Source of the DNA: Eimeria necatrix
Lineage: Eukaryota > Apicomplexa > Conoidasida > Eucoccidiorida > Eimeriidae
Reading direction: 5' to 3'
DNA: 37,298 bases
Assembly: GCF_000499385.1 (NCBI RefSeq)
Contig: NW_013655194.1
Location: 5,215-42,512 of the forward strand
How positions within the stretch are numbered: position 1 is the stretch's first letter; every line of letters starts with the position of its first letter. Of the stretch, positions 21,860-33,280 are shown piece by piece. The position numbers and the translations under genes were made by a program. The notes beneath the pieces were generated by a model, which was given only the letters and a program-made list of their open reading frames with translations, was not told the origin of the DNA and did not search any database.

Positions 21860-24800
21860 TTACGGTGGCAAAAACAGCACTTGGTTTTTTCCCACCAGTG
21901 GCAGCGTTTGCTGCTGCAAACGTCGCCGAGGGTCCAACAAATGGAGCCAGAGCAGTAATTCTTCATATGTGCGAACACATACAGTACCGTCCAACCCACT
22001 ACCACTCCTTATTAGAGAGCCGTCAGGGTGACCAGAAATACTAGCAGTCCCAACGCCCAAATGAGCACCGATGCACGTAGGACCTACGGGGCCCACCCTG
22101 CCTTCAGACCCCACAGGCTTTCTACGGCTTCTTGCGGGAACAAAAGAATGCTCCTGCAGCAAATGGTTCTCTCTATCTGTCACATACGACACTGAGGTAC
22201 ATCCAGGAATAGCTCGGGCCAAATTTTGCAGCGCAGTGGGGCACTCAGCGGGCGCACAGCCTTGAGCACATATTGCTGCGCTTGAAGCAGTTGCAGTATC
22301 GCCAGCACCAGAAGTCGTAGCCACACACGAAGTGTCAAGGCTATCAGCGGACGCAGCTACTGCTGCAGCCGACGGCTCCACTGCACCAGGAAACACAGCA
22401 GGAACAGCAGTAGCGGCTGCTGCCGCTGCCGCTGGGAATTTTGCTGCTGCTTCTGCTGCAGCAGCGGGCACACGGCGGCAAGGGAACTTCTCTGAGAAGA
22501 CGCAGCAAGGAACAACTGCAAGAACCAGTCCTCGACGCGCTGCTTCTGGTTCTTCCTGCTGCAGCCGCTTCTGCTGTGCTGTGCTACGTTGACGCTGTGT
22601 TTGCACGAAGTCGCGGCTGTTGTCCCCAGAAGCGCTGCTGCTGTTGCAACCCTTAGTCCTGTCGTCGCCGACACTACGTCTACAGTTCTTCTCTTCACTA
22701 CTACCAGCACTCCCGCCGCTGCTAGCACTACCAGTACTGTCGTCGCTGCTGTCGGTGCCGCTGCCCATGCACTTGCTGCTCATTCTCAAGTCGTGAACGA
22801 GAAGGCCCGTTTGCACGATATCTCCTGCTGCTTCATCGGGGTGGAGGCCCACAATGGCCGCTGCATTGAGTACTTTGTCTCTCACATAAGGGCTTCGCCG
22901 TATCAGCTCCTCATTAAACACTGCGGGAATCGTCTCCACTGATTCAGTGAAGGCAGCTTCTGCAGCTTTACCCCTCAGTCCCTCCTGCTGCTGTAGCCAC
23001 TGTTTCTGACGCCGATTCAACCGCAGCGGGCACAAAAGAGATCGTCGGCTACCCCCCGCCATAGCAGAGCATACTGCAGCCCTCTCAGGTACTGAGCTGC
23101 AGCAGTCCCCCTCACGCTCTAAAGAGCTTGGCAAGCCCTCTACGGGCATTTTTCTCGATATGCTTTGTTCTCCAGTGGCTCCCATGCGTAATCCGTCGCT
23201 AAGCGGCGTGGAGCCCGAGGAAGATTTTCCCGGGAGGCTTTCAAAGGGATAACCTGGTGCGTCTTTCCTCCAAAGAGCATGTTGCACCTGTTCCCATTGT
23301 CTGCGTATTTCTGGAGTTTGTGCCTCGTCGCTTTTCGGGGTGTATGTACACCTAGGGTCAATAACGGTAGTTGGTATTTTGTACTTGAGCGAGAGCTCAA
23401 AAGCCACTTCGCCTCTTCCTCCCGCGATTTCAACGACTCCAGTGCCTTGGCGGAGACGATCAATGCCGTAGGTGGAGACTAACCACTCCACAAACACTGC
23501 AGCGCGCAAGCTGCGAGGGTAGATACGCTGGTGCTGCTGCGGCTGCAAGAGTTGAACTGTCTGCTGCTGCTCGGGAAGAGATTGCAGCGTGCTTGCGGAA
23601 AAAACCGCACCAGGTGGTTTCTCACGTGAAGAAACAGCCAGAGGCCGTAGCAGCATTTGCTGCTGCTGCTGTTTCCCTTGCTGCTGTTGCTGCAGGTGCT
23701 GCTGCACGCGTCTGACCTGTCTCTGCGCCTTGAGAATATCAAACTGTCTTCGCAGAACTCCATCTCTCGTATGCAAAAGAGGGCACTCAAATCGCCTGCA
23801 GCTGCCAGTTAGCAGGTAGACCTTGCACACTCGGGACAGTTCTTTCGCAGCTGCTGCTAGTTTTCCTTCTGCTGTTGAAGGCGCAGACCCTGCTGCTGCT
23901 GCAGGCTCAGTTGCTGCCACGGGGAAGGAAAACGCGGCGCGTGGTTCCCCTTGCAGCACATGGGAACGTTGTGCCTTCTCAAGTGCTATTGCTGCCGCTT
24001 TTTTCGCAGCCACCTCCGCTGCTGCCGCTGCTGCTGCATCTGCAGCTCTACAGGCACGAAGGGCCAAGACCTTGAAGCCAATCACTCTCATCACCTCCAT
24101 CATCGTTGCCTCAAAGGCTTCTGTTGTCTCGGCTTCCCTCTGCAACACCAGCAGCAGCAGCCATAAAGGTGCTCAAGGGCTGAGTTTTGCAGTCTGCGCG
24201 AAGCTAAACTTCGTGGTCTTGTGAAGATAACGTGGTTAACTAAAAGAATGAGGTATCAACCTCAAAGAAATCTGAAAGGCTAATGGCTCAGCTATGAATG
24301 AATATGTGCATCTCTACAGGATTTAGTGCTCATTTTCATAAGTAAGGGCCTACGAGTCTCTGTCGATACTGTTTGAGGGCTTGGGTGCCGCATTTAACTT
24401 CAAGCAATCCAAGGGCTTCAACATTATCTCCTGCTTTCATTTTCCTTAAAATACTACGGTGCACATCCACCCCGCACAAGTCAGGTGAAGAGACACTGCA
24501 GCACAAGGCGATGCAATTTATTGCTGCAGCTGGTGCTGTTCGTGGTGCTGTTGCCGGTATAGCTACTGGGGAAGCTGCTGTTCCTGCTGCTCCACTTCGT
24601 GCTGTGATGCTCCTTGATGCAGTTCCTAATGTTGCACCTGCTTTCAAGGTTGGATCTGCAACGGCTCCAGCTGGCGGAGTTGTCTTCCCCGTTGGTTCCG
24701 CAGCAGCAGCAGCAGCAGCTGCTGCAGCTGCTGCTACGGCATGTTGCGGCATAATGTCGAAGAAGCAAAGGCGACGGCCCAGTGACTGCTGACGTGTCAC

Positions 24801-25376
24801 AACTCCCTCGACCCTTAACAACAAGCCCTGATGATGTTGCTGCTGCGGCTGCGGGTACTGCAGGTGGGACAGCAGAGGCTGTACTTCGTCCTTGAAGTGT
24901 ACTGACACATGTTCAGGTGCTTCCAAGCAGCGAAGAAACAGCGAGACGTCAATAGTACCAACAGGAATCGCCGTTGCTGTGGTAGGAGACCACAAACAGT
25001 CAGCCAGCAAGTGCTTCTCACCACCTGAATATGGTACAGATGGGCGCTTTGGAGCTGTCGAAATGGTGGCGGTCGCCGTCACCGTTGTTGTCACATTTTC
25101 TGCTCTGTTGTGTGCTGTTTCGGAATTCCCCAAGGTTGCCGTTGGTGCGAACCTCGCGTCTGCTGCTCCAGTTGTATTTGTGTTTGCTCTTTCTTTCTCT
25201 GTTGCTTGTCCTGTTTCTCCCCGTGCTGCCACTGCTGCCATGTCCTTCGCTGCTGCCCCATGGGCAACAGTAGTAGGACAAAAAGTATGCACAACAGGCT
25301 CAGTTAAACTTAAGCATCGTTTACATTCTGTGGAAGGCTCATGTTGCTCAATCGACATCGGCACATGACCCCCCAT
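21860..25376 (-). CDS. OB-fold + CCCH zinc finger + methyltransferase-like protein, 2 exons, 1085 aa
   Basis: Exons: 25376-24399 and 24139-21860; the 259-bp GT-AG intron keeps phase 0. The first exon holds an OB-fold-like start (LLRVEGVVTRQQSLGRRLCF, 186-205), an Ala-rich loop, and GDNVEALGLLE before the intron. The last OB strand, MRVIGFKVLALRAC, lies in exon 2. A CCCH finger follows (C431, C440, C445, H449; spacing 8-4-3). Next comes a Rossmann-type SAM-binding motif VVEIAGGRGEVAFEL (about 561-575), then VIDPR. Further methyltransferase-like blocks are VGLHPDEAAGDIV (756-768), VVPCCVFSEKFP (868-879) and a conserved end with DPRRR and LVGKNQVLF. Similar blocks occur in RNA-modifying methyltransferase families with GLHP/PCC motifs. 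RNA modification is therefore inferred, not shown. Long Gln, Ala and Ser runs separate the domains. Confidence 0.75.
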
Positions 25377-27435
25377 TCCATCAAGGGAAAGGACACGCGT
25401 GAAAGCGAGGAGCAGGACTCAAGTTAAAACTGCCAGCGAAACATTATAAGTAAAAATATAAGGAAACGCAGTAGTAGAAAACGATTATCAGTATAGCTTC
25501 CAACTTCACGTGGCGAGCGCCACGAGAGCCCTCACGCAGCAGTCACCCAACTAGAAAACCCATCCAGGCACGCCAGATCCTAAGTACTTGTTTCGGGATT
25601 CTCTCATTGATAACAACAGTTGAATTGCAAAATAAAAGACAGGACCAAATGCCGAAACCATAATGCTGGTGTATAACTGAGTGCGTCGAATGTGAAATTC
25701 GGAGTCATCTATTTTCGGGATACTGTGATTTTGACTTTAAACACATTATAAGAGCCTGCCCTGCGATGCTGTCTGCTACCACTATCAGTCACTAGTTATT
25801 GTTACTGCTCCTCAGTAAGATTCCGCATTTTAGAAAGTACGACGCTTGACTACGAAGCGTCATCGGCCCCACAGCAAAGTGGAAGGAATGGAGATGAAGC
25901 CAACAAAGGAGGGCAGCACACATGAGGATGTGACTCGCTATCACTCACTACGCCAGGCAGTGTTGTTATGGCTGGCCCTAGAGTGCTGTGCGATGCGCCG
26001 GCACTCGCCGTCAGCTTGCATAGTCCTCGCTAGCAGCCAGTTACTTTTAGCTGTGCGTCAACGTGGTTAGAATTTGCAAGCTGCTCTGGCTGCAGGCCTT
26101 CTCCCCCACCTTCTGCTTTCGTTTCGTCGGCATGCTAAAGCGTCAGGGAAAGGAAGGTGGGGCAGCTCGTGTAACGACTCGCATGCGCATGTTGCTGCTC
26201 CAGTACCTTCTTCTATTCCAGCTGCAGCTGCTGCTGTTATTGTGCGTATGCTATTGCTCGTGAAGCATCTTATGGAGACAAACACAAACTAGCACCAGAG
26301 CCCTCAACTCTTGAGCGATATGCATGTAGACATAGAGCACCAGGTGGAAAATCGTAATCATTGTTCGGAGCTGAAGGCAAACAAAAGACGGAAGTAATCA
26401 GCTCCCAGGCTGCTTCAGCCTTCTTACAGCCGGCACACTGCACACATTCAGGCCCCATTTCTTTGCTGGTGCCCCGAAAAGTCCCAAACAACCCCATCAG
26501 GTCCGTCGCCTAGAAGGCTGAGGCGACAACCGAAGGGCTCCTAAAGAATTCACTGGGGGCCCATTTGGCTGACAGAGAGCTCTGAAGTTTGGGAGCACAA
26601 ACTTCAGCATTAGGCAAGCCATTTGGAGGTCTGGCCACACAAACACTAAGTCTGCGCTCCTGCGGCTACGGCTGCCAGCGTTGGAGCCGCCAGTGCAACT
26701 ACTGATGTTGCTTCTGCGCCGCTGCTTCAACTCCTGTTGCTATTGCTCCTGCTAATGCCCTGATCGTGGCTGGGGCCGAACACGCAGCCGATTTTCCGCA
26801 GCTGAGAGATTCTGTACTACTGTAATCCTGTATGCATGCATACCTATGCAGGCAGCATACCTATGCACGCAGGACCCCACGTAAGCCATCTGGAGCCCTC
26901 CCATGAGTGCTGTGGGCCTCAAGTCAGCATGTAGAGAGCCGCGTCATTATGTGGCTTCTCGAGGGTCTGTTAACTATCCAGAAGCCCTTTCCGGTGTAGA
27001 TGCGACCTGCCGGTCTTGCCGCATCTTTGAATAACATGGTGGTGGCGCTGTGTCGGTGTGTGCACAAATAAGTAATCTTGATCGCTGTATTTACATTATT
27101 TGGCAGCTGCCTGAATGCCCTAACGCGCGAGACATGAACATTTGCCTGTGGAAATCGAAGAGCTTCTTTCCCGTTTCAAAAGCAGAGTACTTCCCTGAAA
27201 AATGCAAACGAAGAACTTGCATCCCAAACCTAGCACTTTTGACCGTGTGAGTTCCCGAACAACTTTTACCATTAACAGTTTAGGGTCTCGACCCCTAAAC
27301 AAACCCACGTGTAAGGCCAAATGCACGAAATGCTAGTTCCAAAGTATGAATGCTGACCAGCAGACAGCCGTGTCCACGCCCCTAAAACAAACCCCAAGCT
27401 CCAAGCTCAAGCTAGTTCAACGCAGTAGAAGTTCA
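25377..27435. other. Intergenic region between two minus-strand genes
   Basis: About 2 kb without a supported gene. Two adjacent minus-strand frames (26270-26497 and 26497-26730) have some protein-like character, including a CxxC pair (ECVQCAGCKK), and might be a small gene or 3' exons of the upstream gene. No joining phase was found. No triplet tract of note. Confidence 0.35.
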
Positions 27436-30400
27436 TCATATAACTCCAGAACAAGCCTTCTCACTTGTTGAGCAGTCGTATTCTGCGTAGAGGGCTATGG
27501 AGAGGAGCTCTTCACCTTGTGGACCCCCACTGTCTATCAGCACTTGATTTTGGTTCATTAATCTGCCTTCCGCGTCAATGGGAAAGAATATGCTTTTTCC
27601 TCCCTTCACCTTGTCCGGAAATGCTAAATCAGCCTGCAAAGAACACTTAAGCATCAGACCCAAAACTCTAGGCGCTAAAGCCACTGGACCGCCCCATGCA
27701 GCTGCCGGAGTGATCAAATCTTGCTGCAGCAGCCCAAATGTTGCAGCCACGACCGCGGAGACACTGGGGCCTGTTTTCTCAGGGCGTGGTGTTTAGGGTT
27801 TAGGGCTTAGGCTCTTGCATTGAAGCACCCGTGTTTCAGCTAGGGCTCCCTTCAGAGCCAGCATGATGTTGTAACCGCTAGCGTCTTCATTACGCAGATC
27901 ATGGATGTCAAAATCATCCAGGCGCTTCAATGTCACAGGTCTCGCCTAAAGGAAGAAACCGCCCTGTGAGTTCATAACCCTGAGCCCTCAATCCTGAGTA
28001 CTACTGTCTGAACCTCTACAACGCTTAACCCTAAAACGAGTTCTGTACTTCTTCCGCTCAAAATATGAACCCCAAAACCCAAAACCTCTTTCTCACCTCT
28101 TTGTCGACGTTGAGAAAGAAAATGCGGAGAGGAGGTTGGAATGCTTTGTTGAAGAGACGCAAAAGTGTCGCCGCCAAAGCAGCACGAGGCTGCGACTGCA
28201 CGGGGAGGTGCGCAGACACCCCAAGGGCTTCCAAAATGCCACGAGATTGCGAGTCGCCGTTTCCCTCTGAATTACAGTAACAGCAATAGGCGCTGCAAAG
28301 CGGAAAAGCTCGCCATGCGTAGAAGAACTCACGTTGGCTTGGGTTGTGCTGCTGGCGCTACTAGCGCTAATGGTGTATATTTCACTTTTACTGTTATTGC
28401 TGTTGCTGACCTTCTGCCTTGGCTGGTGGCTCGCAGAAGACTTCGCCGTTAATTGCGATAGCGCCCCACGGAAAGAATCGGACAACTTTACCTTGAGGCA
28501 TTCCGAAACAAAATATGTTGGGGACAGGTCCTTCCACGCCTAAGCATACACATCAGCAGCGCCCAAAAAGCTGCATTGGCACCAGCGGCAAGTGAAGAAC
28601 CACTAGCAGTAGCACCCCTGTAGCCTCCCGCTGCTCCATCAGTGAGGCACCTTCAGCTACAGTGGCGGCAAAAGAAAAAGCAACAACAGCAACGGCACTG
28701 TAAGCAGCAAGAGTAGAAAGAAACTTGGCAGACGCGTTTCCCCATTAGCAGAGCCACCAACAACACTATCAGTAGCAGTACCTTCACCAGGAGCGATTCC
28801 TGAAGCAACTGCAGCAAAAGTAAAGAAAGAGTTAAAATGACAGCAGCACAACTTTCTAACCTGAGAGAACCGATCCTAGTGTTGGGTGTACGCAGAGCCA
28901 TGAGGGAGATTTGTTGATAAGTTGAATTTGACAAGATAATTTGCTCTCCTTTTGCTTGTTTTGTATGCATTTCAAGTGAATAAAGGCGCCACGTGACCAA
29001 ATGAGTGTCATATCTGTTGGAGCCGCCACCAACAATAAGGGCGTAAAGTCTTCTCGGTCTGGCAGTTGACTGAAGTGAACACAAGGACGAGATAAACCAA
29101 AGCACAAGCAAAGGAAGCGGTCCTTGCCTGATGCGCAACAGAGGCAGAGATATAGCCATAGGCATGTAGCGACCGGTACGAGTGGACAACAACAGAATGA
29201 AGCAAACGCAGCGTGTGGGTCAGTAATATACAAAGCGAGCTAACAAAGGGAAAGGGACATAAATATATAGCAACAACACAGCAGCAAAGCCAACGTGAAA
29301 TAGTCCCAGCGGCAAACAGCAGTTTCCCCAGTCTAGAATGGAGTAGACCCTGACCTGCTACAATGTAAAGCCTGTTCTGCCCATTGGGTTGTGCGCTACT
29401 TTGTACGATTTGCTGTTGTTGCTGCTGCTGTTGTTGCTGATGCTGCGATGAGTCTTGCTCTTCCTGCTGCTGGTCTTTCTGCTGCCGCTGCTGTTGTTGC
29501 TGTTGCAGCTGCTGATGGTGTCCTTGAGGCATAGGGGTTGCCCAGCACTGCCAATTCTCCGAGGGTCCATCGAGAAGGCCCTCGATTTCGGGTGGCGTTG
29601 CTGCTGCTGACAATTGCAGCAAGTTCGGTGGCTTTTGTTCATCAAAATCTGTTCGAGCGAATGCTTTTGAATCTTCCTTCCGTAAAGGGAAAAAGCAATC
29701 ACCATCTGAAATGATTGGACAAAGAAATTCACAGAAGTATGCGCACACTAATCAACAAGAAAAGACCTTCGACAAACGCAGACGCCCGCGTGTAGTAATT
29801 ACGCTATATGATAATGATGACAAGAATTAGGCGGGCGAAAATAAAGCGAAGAAGAGTGGAACAAGGGGGAGGCTGAGCAAGCAAAAAGAGCTGCACGGTG
29901 CACACAAATATCTAGCAAGTGGCACAAACTACACTGGTAGAGCGAAAACGAGCGGGCAAGTCAGGTCTAAGCACATAACGACAAGGAAGCCTTGTAACTG
30001 CGAAGAAGAAGAGAAGCAAAAGGACAGAAACAAGCGGATAAACAGCGAAGCACTAAGGCAAGCAGAATCACAAGAAAGCTGGCTAAAAAAGAGTAGAACT
30101 ATGAACACGGACATGCACAGAAGTACAGCTGAAAGACGAACAGTGTGTAAATACGAAGACAAGGAAGGATAACGGAAAATTCAAACAATAAGGATAGAGG
30201 GAAAACATTCCAGTCTGAAATGTGATCACACAAACAAAAAATGGAGTGTTCAGGATCGCGAAGCTTTGACTCCTCCACGCTATGTATCCCTGAATCCATG
30301 CACTATACGGCATATTCTAAGGTGCACCTGTCCAGGCGGATTGGTAAAAGAGGTAATCATCAAAGGCAACATCAAGAGTTGGCAATTGCCAGTAAAGGAG

Positions 30401-31733
30401 TTCAGACTTCAGCGCGATATACTTGTCTGCGAATTCAGCCATGGGGCATCCCCGCAGAGGCTCCATGCCTGCATGCAAATAAATCGCGAAATTCATGGCT
30501 GTGCACGAGATTCTAAGCCCTTAAATCCTTCAAAGCTAATGAGCCAATGCACACACTCGCAGAGCAGCCAAGGGGTCTTTTTCCTGACCTAAAATGTGGC
30601 AGTACGAACGCTTGAGAGTTAAGGGTTCAGGATTCAGGTCTTAGAATTGGTACTTCGAGGCCAGCTGCTGCATTAAGAAGTGCGGAGACGCTTTATGGCT
30701 TTGAAATAGAGAAGTATCAGTAGCAGCAGCAGTCACAGTGTCAGCAGCAACAGCACAAAAGCAGCAACGGCAACAGCAGCGGCAGCAGCAGCTGCAGAAG
30801 CAGAAGCAGAGGCCGAAGCGGAAGCACCAGCAGCAGCAGCAATAAACGCAGTAGCAAACATCAGTTCGGAATAACCAAATGGAATGAAAAAGGAATTCCA
30901 CGAAGAATAGATGCTTTGAAAAGCTATTTGTGAGAACTGTCAGCAGCAGCAGGAAGATGAATTGGAAGCCAGAGGAGACTGACGCTAAGCGAAAAACCCT
31001 ACTGCCTAGATCCTATGTCCTAAACCCTGAACTATGAACTGTAATTCGAGCCTAGGTCCTAGATCCTAAACCTTTCCTGTGGTTCTCTTCTAGATTCTAG
31101 GCTTAACAGTTAAGGGTCCCAGGCTTAAGGTTTAGCGTTTGGGTTTTAGGGTTTCAGCATGTACGGTCATGTCTCTACTCAGAGAAGCAGAGGCAGCTGC
31201 CAAGAGCATTGAACACCAGAGGATGTTACAGGCTCGTTCTAAGGTTTAGCCCTTTGGGTTGGGGTCGCAGGGTTTAGGGCTTAGGATCAAGGATTTACAG
31301 TTTAATAGAGCAGCTGCTAAACCAGCTTTTAGGATTACGCGCTTTGTTTTCATTGGTTTGTGCCAGGGCGAAGGACTTAGAGTTTAAAGTTTAGCGCTTC
31401 CTCTGTGCAGGCCAAACGATTGACTACGCTGCAAATTCTTCGCTAAAGCTACAGATTTCATCATTTATGCTCGAAGGTCAGCGTTTGTAACTTACCGAGC
31501 AAGTGCTCGACGAGAAGCTCGAAAGACTGTTGTGGTCTCTCGAGTATAATAGCCCCATCCTCCGTTTTGTTAAGCTTTGGGGGTATGTTTTTGAAGCCTT
31601 CTTTTCTCATGAGGCTTCCCAAACCACTACTTTGCACTTCCGACCTACTCATTACGTCGCCTGGCAAAGTGTAGCGGGCGGTTCCCACTGAAAACACCAT
31701 GCCCTTTGTAGGGCTGCTGGTGAAAAAGTCCAT
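27436..31733 (-). CDS. Unrecognised conserved-looking protein, 7 exons, about 466 aa
   Basis: Exons, in transcript order: 31733-31496, 29705-29355, 29058-28861, 28539-28411, 28266-28097, 27945-27829, 27633-27436. All introns are GT-AG and every phase joins, which is unlikely by chance over six junctions. The N-terminus begins MDFFTSSPTKGMVFSV; the first exon may start 1 bp earlier at an acceptor (TTTTCAG), with an untranslated exon upstream. Exon 2 carries a Gln tract (about 29400-29510). The remainder is ordinary globular sequence with strand-like segments such as FTPLLLVAAPTDMTLIW and KVVRFFPWGAIAINGEVF, then helices and LRIFFLNVDKE. The first intron (1.8 kb) holds triplet repeats and telomere-like DNA. 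I cannot name a family. An alternative acceptor for the last exon lies near 27.72 kb. No transmembrane helix or catalytic motif is evident. Confidence 0.6.
27790..27811 (+). repeat. Telomere-type heptamers in an intron
   Basis: GTTTAGGGTTTAGGGCTTAGG contains two perfect TTTAGGG units and one variant. It lies inside the last intron of the unrecognised minus-strand gene, so it is interstitial and not a chromosome end. Confidence 0.85.
30718..30842. repeat. CAG-type triplet repeat tract (intronic)
   Basis: An interrupted run of CAG, GCA and GAAGCA triplets on the plus strand (GCT on the minus). It keeps a minus-strand frame open (30641-30901), but this lies inside the 1.8-kb first intron of the unrecognised gene. 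The phases of the flanking exons join directly across it. Confidence 0.8.
31010..31400. repeat. Degenerate telomere-like repeat cluster (intronic)
   Basis: Many variants of the heptamer in both orientations: TCCTAAACCCTGAAC near 31017, TTTTAGGGTTTCAGC near 31143, CAGGGTTTAGGGCTTAGGA near 31268, and TTTAAAGTTTAGCG near 31383. No long perfect array remains. It occupies the 5' part of the first intron of the minus-strand gene. Confidence 0.7.
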
Positions 31734-33280
31734 CCTGAAAACAACATACCCAGACGTCACAGACGGCACGAGACCATAGACCCTAAACCATTACGAGAAC
31801 TCTGCAAGGTCCCTGAATTAATTGAGCAAGACCAGCAGCCCTTTGGACCCTCTTGGACCCCTTCGAACCCATTTGGACCCCTCAGGGATCCCCTGAAGAG
31901 CCCTCAAAACGCCTCTGGGCACTATAAGAGGCCTAGTACAGACTTGATGAACGCGTAAGGAATGGGAAAACATTGTCGCAGGGCTCTCTGAAGGGCCCTT
32001 GCGGCCTCCGGCTGTCCAGTGGTGGAGGGGACAGTAAACGGCACCTTGTTGCTATTGTTACTTTGACAGTAATTTGGTGTTCAGAAGCTGAGTGAGTAAG
32101 CCCGTGTGAACGCCTTCATTACGCCTGTGTTGCTGCTCGTGCAGCATGAAGGTGTAGGTACACCACAGTGGGAGGGTTGGCTGGGGCTTTGAGTTGTACA
32201 CACACAGCCGCCTTTGCAGTCTACCGGTAAGCTACTAATCTTTAGGTGTGCTGATAGCTGCGGAAAAGAGGATACCACTGCTCCACAGCAGCAGAAAGTG
32301 CAGTGGCAAATGCTACTACTGCCGCTGCTGCAGCTAGCGCTGCATCGAAGGGGTTTCGAGGCGGTCTTAGCTTACTTGGTGCTTGAAGTAGAAGAAAGAA
32401 GGAATAAAATTTGCGCATAAAAGCAGCCGGATTTCCTATATTCATTCAATGTAACAGCAGAGTTGTGTATCGAGAGGTGAAACCCCAGCAGCAGCAGCAG
32501 CCGCAGCAGCAACAGCAGCAGCAGCAGGGATGAGGGCCGGGCGTGTGATCTGGGGACAGATCGGCCCCTCAACTGACCACCCCCTGCTACCCTGAAGGTC
32601 ACTTCACGTAGATTTAGTCTACAAATCACATATCAGGCATTCAGTATAAGGCATTTCATTAATTGATGAATCAAGCCAGCAGCTTATGTGCAATTTCACT
32701 GGGGTAACCCCCCAACCAACCCAGGAGGAGCTCTCTGGGGCCCGAAGCTCTCCAATGCTAACAGCCTATTGCTGTATCGCGGGAGCAAACACAGCTACCG
32801 CCGGAAGCAGAGGCTGCAACATATTTTTCAGATACACTTCGTGCAGCCTCCTCAGCGGTTGCAGAACCTTCCTTGTGCGCTGTGGTTACTGCTGTAGCAC
32901 CAGTGGATGGACCGTCGTTCCGCGGATGCGGCCACAAGGTGGCGAACTCCAGAAAGAGCAGCAGCACCAGCACTTGGCATCAGCAGCACCTGCTGGGGAA
33001 TGCGACACGCTGTGACGGCGTCAGTGAAGCAAATAACCTGTTGTCCCTCAACTCCACAATTTTACTGCAGCAGAGCTGCTGTTTAATTCATCAGACCCTT
33101 CTTGATGCAGTAGCAACAACAGGAACAAGAGGGGTAATGCAGCGGCGACAACAAGAGCAGCACTTTCAGGAGAAGTATCGGCTGCACTTGCAGCACCAGC
33201 CGTAGCACCAGCATGTTAATCGGTCTCCGACGAGAGTTCCCACATCACCAAAAGTAGCAGCAGCATCGCCTGCCCTAGGG
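31734..33280. other. Shared upstream region of two divergent genes
   Basis: About 1.5 kb separate the starts of the unrecognised minus-strand gene and gamma-SNAP, so it should hold both promoters. It contains a short array of TTTGGACCC-like words (31840-31885) and a CAG tract (32486-32527). Open frames here (for example 32686-33015 and 32873-33205) show no domain and are rich in repeat-derived Gln, Ser and Ala. Confidence 0.4.
32486..32527. repeat. CAG microsatellite
   Basis: Fourteen triplets, all CAG except one CCG and one CAA. It lies upstream of both divergent genes. Confidence 0.9.

Noticed and set aside
27790..27811. A true chromosome end because of TTTAGGG units
   Set aside because: Only two perfect units, flanked by coding exons on both sides; it is interstitial.
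28653..28851. Minus-strand frame starting with VASGIAPGEG and ending Leu-rich, first thought to be an exon
   Set aside because: Exon 29058-28861 joins exon 28539-28411 directly in phase and gives smoother protein; the Leu-rich end reads like repeat-derived CTG triplets, so it is treated as intron.
28653..29192. Minus-strand frame with RRLYALIVGGGSNRYDTH, first thought to be a kelch or caspase-like segment
   Set aside because: The other frame of the same bases joins upstream and downstream exons in matching phase; this one does not.
30718..30842. CRISPR-like array
   Set aside because: It is an interrupted trinucleotide microsatellite without spacers, in a eukaryotic genome.
30641..30901. Cys/Ala-rich minus-strand frame of 86 codons
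   Set aside because: It is produced by the GCT triplet tract and lies inside an intron whose flanking exons join in phase without it.
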